A stretch of 10,495 nt of DNA from Holophagaceae bacterium (GTDB lineage: Bacteria > Acidobacteriota > Holophagae > Holophagales > Holophagaceae): positions 1 to 10,495 of the forward strand of contig JANXYT010000174.1 in NCBI GenBank assembly GCA_025355915.1, written 5' to 3'. How positions within the stretch are numbered: position 1 is the first letter of the stretch; every line of letters starts with the position of its first letter. The position numbers were made by a program, and so were the translations under genes. Shown here piece after piece: positions 6,603 through 10,495 of this stretch. Below the pieces are notes generated by a model, which saw nothing but the letters and a program-made list of their open reading frames with translations, made no database searches and was not told the origin of the DNA.

Positions 6603-7451
6603 CTACTTCCTGAGAACGGCGGCCCTGGCTTCACCATGAGGGTCCGAGGCGAACCGGAGTCCGGAGTAGAGCTGATTTCTCTCCACGAGGGATTGGACCA
6701 TCCTGGCCTGCCCCAGGCCGAACTCGAAAAGGAGATGCCCCCCGTTCTTCAGGAAGGGCGGGGCCTCCTGCAGGAGTCGGGTGAGGATCGAGATCCCGTA
6801 GGGTCCCCCGTCGAAGGCCTCCCTTGGTTCATGGTGAAGTAACCCGGCGTGGGAATGCTCGAGCGAAGTGGAGGGTATGTAGGGCGGATTCATCACCACA
6901 AGGTCCATGGTGCCTTCGAGCCCTCTTGCAGAGAGGGGTGCGAAGAGATCGCCTTGCGTCACTTGGATGCGGTCCTGCAAGGCAAGGTGGGCCACATTGA
7001 TTCGGGCCAGGTCCACGCAAGATGCGGTGATGTCTGAGGCCCAAACCCTGGTCTGGGGCACCGCCACGGCTGCAGCACAGGCGAGATTCCCCGATCCGCA
7101 ACCCATGTCGATCATCCGCAGTTCCCGCGCAGGCTCTTCCTGCGAGAGGGCGCGAAGGATGGCAAGGACCTCGTTCCCCAGAATTTCCGTCTCCTCCCGT
7201 GGGGCCAACACGTCTTCCTTGGCCAGCAGGTCGATCCCCAGGAAGCGCTGTCGGCCGATGACGAGACCGAGCGGGGCCCCCGCTGCACGTCTCCCAGCCC
7301 ATTCCAGGACCAACGCCTGGCAATCCTCCGGCCTCATGGCCCTGGCGGCCTCAAGGATTCTCTCGGCCTCGTCCTCGGCCCTGGAGCCCGCCTGCTTGGC
7401 CAGAATGGCCGCTACCCGAGTCTTCAGTTGCTGGAGATCCGCTGGCTCCAT
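6603..7451 (-). CDS. HemK/PrmC-family N5-glutamine methyltransferase-like protein
   Basis: A 282-residue class I SAM-dependent methyltransferase of the HemK/PrmC type. A helical N-terminal part (1-60) leads to RQRFLGIDLLAKEDVLAPREETEIL (from 67), equivalent to the PrmC 'F.gl.f.v...vLiPRPETE' linker but reading P-R-E-E-T-E. SAM-binding motif I is MIDMGCGSGNLA (113-124), the acidic loop is WASD (137-140), and the catalytic NPPY is at 188-191. HHEPREAFDGGPYGI (206-220) matches the PrmC block E-P-x-x-A-L-x-G-G-x-D-G. True PrmC methylates the GGQ glutamine of release factors. Here the gene is 37 nt after a lipoprotein gene in a glycan operon, and its N-terminal domain looks about 20-25 residues shorter than in E. 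coli PrmC. A dedicated paralogue acting on another amide or amine substrate is therefore possible. ATG 7451 is chosen for a perfect GGGAGG six nt upstream; an open upstream extension has no such support. Confidence 0.8.
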   Translation of the reverse strand: MEPADLQQLKTRVAAILAKQAGSRAEDEAERILEAARAMRPEDCQALVLEWAGRRAAGAPLGLVIGRQRFLGIDLLAKEDVLAPREETEILGNEVLAILRALSQEEPARELRMIDMGCGSGNLACAAAVAVPQTRVWASDITASCVDLARINVAHLALQDRIQVTQGDLFAPLSARGLEGTMDLVVMNPPYIPSTSLEHSHAGLLHHEPREAFDGGPYGISILTRLLQEAPPFLKNGGHLLFEFGLGQARMVQSLVERNQLYSGLRFASDPHGEARAAVLRK

Positions 7452-7457
7452 GCTCTG

Positions 7458-7463
7458 CCTCCC
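7458..7463 (-). promoter_or_regulatory. Ribosome binding site fixing the methyltransferase start
   Basis: GGGAGG on the - strand with a 6-nt spacer (CAGAGC) to ATG 7449-7451. It makes that ATG the start, 30 codons inside the longest open frame. Confidence 0.75.
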
Positions 7464-7488
7464 ACACTTCCCGTTTGAGTCCCGGTCT

Positions 7489-8436
7489 TCATTGACCCGT
7501 GATGCTGGAACTGTCCCCCCGTCCCTCGATGACATCCACAATACGCCGTCCCATGAGGGGAGCGACCTTCGTGGTCAAGGCGTCGGACGGATGGGAATTG
7601 TCTGGATTGCGGGCGTTCTCGGGTTTCAGAAAGAGCCCACCATCCGTCTCCAGCTCACGGAAGTCCCAGACGAAAATATTGTCTCCCTTCTCATCCCAGG
7701 TCCGCTTGACCCAGGTGGCGAATTGCCGTGCGCGCGCGGCCTCGTCGGGATGGGTGGAGGCCTGGGTAAGCGCGGGGCCTGTCCACACGATGAAGCGGGT
7801 CTGAGGGAACTGGTGCATGCGCCGCTTGAGGGCCGCGTACTGCAACATGTAGTTGGCCAGTGTCTGCCTCGGGGAGGACACACTGGGTGAGCCGTCGTCG
7901 GGCTGGACCTGGCTAACGGGGAAACAGTGCTTGAAGACGATCACATCGTAGGACCGTGCAAGATCATCGAGGTTCATCTCGGACCGGTCACGGTTTTCGC
8001 CCGTGTGGGCTACCCAGAGGTTCCAGTAGTCGTAGGGCTGGTTGTCCCAGGGATAGCGGTCGCTGACCACCTTGTTGAAGATCCTGGCGGGAAGGAACTT
8101 CCTCAGCCGGACATGCCCTCCCGTGGCACTGGGATAGGCCAATTCGGTGATCTCATAGTTCGTGCCATGGGCCGAATTCCAGGCTTGGATGAACTGCGGA
8201 AGGCCCCCCTTCCAGATGATCTCGCCCGTGCTGTGGTGCAGGAAGACAATCCGCGCGGTGTTGACCGAATGCGGCATGGCAGGCTCCTTGGAATCTAAAG
8301 CTCCGGGCACCGTGTTCCTGGAGCAGGAGACGAGGAAGAGGACCGTTGCTGCCAGCACGACCATCCAGCAGACCCGTCGCATCGTCGCGGATTCCGGAAG
8401 CGGCCTGCGGTGCGGACTAGTGATCATTGAGGTCAC
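7489..8436 (-). CDS. Lipoprotein with SGNH-hydrolase-like motifs
   Basis: A 315-residue predicted lipoprotein. Residues 19-38 (MRRVCWMVVLAATVLFLVSC) are a positively charged start plus hydrophobic core ending in the lipobox L-V-S-C, so Cys38 would be lipidated after export. The mature part opens with ARIVFLHHSTGE, a first beta-strand followed by a Ser (S69) where SGNH/GDSL hydrolases place their nucleophile. It ends with PDNSHPSDALTTKVAPLMGRRI, whose D279-x-x-H282 matches the block V Asp/His pair. The classical GDS motif is absent. SGNH proteins in polysaccharide loci act as periplasmic O-acetylesterases or acetyltransferases (AlgJ/AlgX-like), and such a role on the exported glycan is the inference here. 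Start: GTG 8436 has AAGGAG six nt upstream; ATG 8427 and ATG 8382 lack a good SD. An 18-residue N-terminal extension before the hydrophobic stretch is then unusual, so initiation at 8382 remains possible. It lies 52 nt after the NadE-type gene. Confidence 0.65.
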   Translation of the reverse strand: MTSMITSPHRRPLPESATMRRVCWMVVLAATVLFLVSCSRNTVPGALDSKEPAMPHSVNTARIVFLHHSTGEIIWKGGLPQFIQAWNSAHGTNYEITELAYPSATGGHVRLRKFLPARIFNKVVSDRYPWDNQPYDYWNLWVAHTGENRDRSEMNLDDLARSYDVIVFKHCFPVSQVQPDDGSPSVSSPRQTLANYMLQYAALKRRMHQFPQTRFIVWTGPALTQASTHPDEAARARQFATWVKRTWDEKGDNIFVWDFRELETDGGLFLKPENARNPDNSHPSDALTTKVAPLMGRRIVDVIEGRGDSSSITGQ

Positions 8437-8442
8437 GACATT

Positions 8443-8448
8443 CTCCTT
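8443..8448 (-). promoter_or_regulatory. Ribosome binding site supporting a GTG start for the lipoprotein
   Basis: AAGGAG on the - strand, 6 nt (AATGTC) before GTG 8434-8436. It is the best SD near the lipoprotein 5' end. It sits just inside the DNA that the NadE-type frame would cover if the upstream C-tract had one more base. Confidence 0.6.
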
Positions 8449-8488
8449 CGGCTGGAGCAAGGACGCGGTGGGTAGCACACGCCTAGAG

Positions 8489-9487
8489 TCAACGGCCTGC
8501 GGGAACCGGGCTGCCAAGGGAAGTCATATCCAGGGGGGGGGTCCGAAGGTAGTGGGTCGATCGAGTTTTCCGGGTGAAATCGTCGAATGCGTTGCCTACC
8601 TGGGCGGGGGTCATATCCAGTGCCTCCGCAGTGTCTTCAAGAGAGACCTGGTGTTCCTGGGCGTACCAGAGCAGATCCATGATCGCGAAGGGAAGGCGGA
8701 AGAAGAACTCTTCCTGGGTCGCCGGTGCGCTGTACGTGTCCGAGGTTGGTGTGCGCTTCTGGATGATTTCGGGGACGTCCAAATGGCGGGCCAGTTGGTA
8801 CACCTGGGTTTTGTACAGATGGACAATGGGCTTGAGATCGACACCCCCATCACCGTACTTGACGAAAAATCCTTGATCATGCTCGTTCTTGTTGGGCGTT
8901 CCGATGACCGCGAAATTCCGGAGTTCGGCATGGTAATAGAGCATGGCTGTGCGGGTGCGCTGCTTGAAATTGGAGGCGGCAACGATCTGGGCGAATTCGG
9001 GAGGAGGCAGGCGGACGCTCTTTTCTGCTCCATCCGGCGTGATGATCGTAAGGGAATAAATGTTCAGGGTGCCCTGTTCCAGCAGGCCCGGGGGAAGGAC
9101 AATCTTCGCCTTGTAGCCCGCCTTGGCGTCGTATTCAGGAAACACCCTCGCTATCGCTTCATCCCGGCGCTCATAGCAGGCATATCCATCCAGGGCCGGA
9201 GTGATGATCTCCAACACCGGGGTGACGCCGTAGTGGGCCGCCAGCATCCTTGCCAGATCCTCGGACACCGGATCGGAATCCTTTTCGGGCAGCAGGAGGG
9301 CCACCACCCGCTCGGGGCCAAAGGCCTTGACGCAAAGAGCCAGGCAGACAGAGGAATCGATGCCTCCACTGATACCGAGGACAGCGCCACTCCGGTGCAG
9401 GCCTCGCATGTTTTCCCTCAGCCAGCGCACGATTCTGTCCGTCTCAGCGGCGGCATCGATGTCAAGGACGCTCCTGTTCAAGGGCAT
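8489..9487 (-). CDS. nadE: NAD(+) synthase-type PP-loop amide ligase
   Basis: A 332-residue NadE-family protein. The adenylation loop is LGISGGIDSSVCLAL (37-51). The distal NadE signature is clear: FKQRTRTAMLYYHAELRNF (from 174), VIGTPNKNEHDQGFFVKYGDGG (from 194), LKPIVHLYKTQVYQLARHLDVP (from 218) and IIQKRTPTSD (241-250). No glutaminase domain is present, so ammonia would come from solution or a partner. Compared with ammonia-dependent NadE (about 270 residues), the region between the PP-loop and the second block (about 100-170) carries an extra stretch rich in Tyr, Lys and Pro (ERRDEAIARVFPEYDAKAGY, then a beta-like segment). Housekeeping NadE makes NAD from deamido-NAD. Here it overlaps an asparagine-synthase gene by 10 nt inside a glycan locus, so a role in amidating a glycan precursor is plausible. 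ATG 9487 has GGAG 7 nt upstream. A run of nine C on the coding strand near codons 316-319 makes the last 14 residues frame-sensitive. Confidence 0.8.
   Translation of the reverse strand: MPLNRSVLDIDAAAETDRIVRWLRENMRGLHRSGAVLGISGGIDSSVCLALCVKAFGPERVVALLLPEKDSDPVSEDLARMLAAHYGVTPVLEIITPALDGYACYERRDEAIARVFPEYDAKAGYKAKIVLPPGLLEQGTLNIYSLTIITPDGAEKSVRLPPPEFAQIVAASNFKQRTRTAMLYYHAELRNFAVIGTPNKNEHDQGFFVKYGDGGVDLKPIVHLYKTQVYQLARHLDVPEIIQKRTPTSDTYSAPATQEEFFFRLPFAIMDLLWYAQEHQVSLEDTAEALDMTPAQVGNAFDDFTRKTRSTHYLRTPPLDMTSLGSPVPAGR
8533..8541 (-). repeat. C9 homopolymer in the coding strand of the NadE-type gene
   Basis: Nine consecutive G on the + strand (C on the coding strand) spell part of Thr-Pro-Pro-Leu at residues 316-319. 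Nine C gives 332 aa. Eight C would end the protein two residues past the prolines (320 aa), and ten C would extend it to 351 aa, stopping at TGA 8435-8433. Confidence 0.85.
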
Positions 9488-10495
9488 CGCAGTACTCCAA
9501 GGGATGACCCCTTCCCGAGGACGACCTTCACATCGTCTGAACCGCCAAGGGGGGTGGAACGTCGGAAACCGGACAGGAACTGCCGGTCCACCAGTTGTGT
9601 TGAGATGATGCCGGCCAGGGCCATGTCGTCCGTTTCACTCAAGGGGAGGTTCTGCTTGAGCTTGGTGACCAACTGGTCCACGGCCTGGGGGTTGAAGAAT
9701 CCGGTGGCCTTGAGGGTGGAGGGGGAGAGGAGTTCCTCCAGGTACTCCGGTGGGGTTTCGTTGAAGAAGGCCCGGTGGATCGGGGCCCGGAAGGGCTGCT
9801 TGGGCCGGTCGGTGATGTCCGCAGGGAGCCATTCCCGGCTGACCTCCTTCAGCAGGTACTTCTCCGTGAGTCCCCGTAGCTTCAGGGTAGGGGGAAGACG
9901 GTTGCAGAATCCCACCACCCGGTGGTCCAGGAAGGGGAACCGGCCCTCAACGGAATGCCCCATGGCCACCCGGTCGCTCTGGGAAGACAGCAGGTACTGG
10001 GAAAGGAAGATGGAGATCTCCAGGTACTGCGCCTTGTGCAGCGGATCCCAGGCATCGAACCCGGCAGGGTGGAAGGGGGTTAGTTCCTGCTGGCCTTCCT
10101 GGATGGATTGTTGCAGATCCTCGCTGAAGAACCGCTTCGCCCTTGCCGTGGTGCGCCATCGGATGCTGTGAGAGTAGTCCGGGGAATGCGTCTCTGTGAG
10201 TCCCATGCCGAAAAAGGCCTGCACGTAGTTGGCCCGGGACAGCCCAGCCAGCCACGGATAGATGCGCTTGAACAGCCCCGGGCGGAACTGCGAGTCGGGT
10301 CTGGCCGCCCAGAACCGGCGGATCTTGGCTTCCTTGAAGATGTCGTAACCGGCCAGGAATTCGTCGGCGCCTTCGCCCGTGAGGACCACCTTGAACTGCT
10401 TCGCCCTCACGAGTCCCGATAAGAGGAACATGGGCGCCGGGGACGTTCTCATGAGGGGAGTCTCGGTATGCCAAACCACGTCGGGGAAGGCAGAT
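9478..10495 (-). CDS. Asparagine synthase-type amidotransferase, C-terminal domain (5' end outside window)
   Basis: The frame is open to the right edge, so the start and any glutaminase domain lie outside; 338 residues are visible. They are the C-terminal part of an AsnB-type synthetase domain. It opens with the conserved WHTETPLMRTSPAPMFLLS region, then VVLTGEGADEFLAGYDIF (equivalent to the S-G-x-G-x-D-E-x-x-x-G-Y block). LSSQSDRVAMGHSVEGRFPFLDH follows, then KYLLKEVSREWLPADITDRPKQPFRAP with the R-x-K-Q-P/G-F motif near the C terminus. The PP-loop would be just upstream of the edge. It is not a close copy of the AsnB at 3476-5476: the shared blocks align but the C-terminal thirds differ. Its TGA (9478-9480) lies inside the start of the NadE-type gene (10-nt overlap), indicating translational coupling. 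Amide formation with glutamine-derived ammonia is expected; aspartate need not be the acceptor. Confidence 0.88.
   Translation of the reverse strand, partial: SAFPDVVWHTETPLMRTSPAPMFLLSGLVRAKQFKVVLTGEGADEFLAGYDIFKEAKIRRFWAARPDSQFRPGLFKRIYPWLAGLSRANYVQAFFGMGLTETHSPDYSHSIRWRTTARAKRFFSEDLQQSIQEGQQELTPFHPAGFDAWDPLHKAQYLEISIFLSQYLLSSQSDRVAMGHSVEGRFPFLDHRVVGFCNRLPPTLKLRGLTEKYLLKEVSREWLPADITDRPKQPFRAPIHRAFFNETPPEYLEELLSPSTLKATGFFNPQAVDQLVTKLKQNLPLSETDDMALAGIISTQLVDRQFLSGFRRSTPLGGSDDVKVVLGKGSSLGVLRCP

Noticed and set aside
6422..6637. Small 71-codon - strand frame after the methyltransferase gene
   Set aside because: It overlaps the methyltransferase 3' end, contains the hairpin, lacks a clear SD and shows no recognisable pattern.
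8162..10171. A 669-codon open frame on the + strand opposite the lipoprotein, NadE-type and AsnB-type genes
   Set aside because: It is antisense to three well-supported genes, spans their boundaries, and shows no motif; its openness mirrors the codon bias of the real genes.

Overview
The window is a stretch of a bacterial surface-polysaccharide (exopolysaccharide/O-antigen/capsule type) biosynthesis locus. It is GC-rich (single 60-base rows range from about 75% GC inside the first asparagine-synthase gene to 35% in the intergenic spacer). The organism cannot be named from this sequence. A lipoprotein signal peptide and the type of glycan locus suggest a Gram-negative-type envelope. I saw no tRNA, rRNA, CRISPR array, transposase or integrase.

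Layout: a glycosyltransferase (GT4-type) gene enters on the + strand and ends at 243. Everything else is on the - strand and reads toward it. In transcription order from the right edge: a truncated asparagine-synthase-type amidotransferase (10495..9478) overlaps by 10 nt an NAD-synthase-type PP-loop enzyme (9487..8489). Next come a lipoprotein with an SGNH-hydrolase-like pattern (8436..7489) and a HemK/PrmC-type methyltransferase (7451..6603). These four are tightly spaced and look like one transcript. A 218-nt gap with a strong hairpin precedes a lone hexapeptide-repeat acyltransferase (6384..5809), which is followed by a plausible intrinsic terminator (5756..5780). An AT-rich spacer of about 280 nt without a gene leads into a full-length asparagine synthase (5476..3476) and a formyltransferase-like/GINT1-type beta-propeller protein (3429..1798). 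After a gap holding a fair promoter candidate (1736..1763), two tandem, clearly duplicated NeuD/PglD-type sugar acyltransferases follow (1683..1021 and 1010..318). They converge on the glycosyltransferase gene.

How it may work together: the glycosyltransferase builds the repeat unit, and three hexapeptide acyltransferases acylate amino or hydroxyl groups of sugars. Two AsnB-type enzymes and one NadE-type enzyme could form amides on sugar carboxylates (as WbpS-type proteins are proposed to do in O-antigen pathways). The methyltransferase and the SGNH-like lipoprotein could add or trim further substituents. The families are read from motifs; the shared glycan-decoration role is inference.

Most interesting points: (1) a 9-C homopolymer near the 3' end of the NadE-type gene. 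One extra C would extend the protein to a stop that overlaps the next gene's GTG start as GTGA, and one fewer C would truncate it, so this is either a phase-variation switch or a frameshift artefact. (2) The in-step tandem NeuD pair (123 of 200 aligned residues identical, no gaps). (3) The amidotransferase/NadE-type overlap within a glycan locus. (4) A repeated TAGAAT element in the intergenic gaps, always in the operon-sense orientation.
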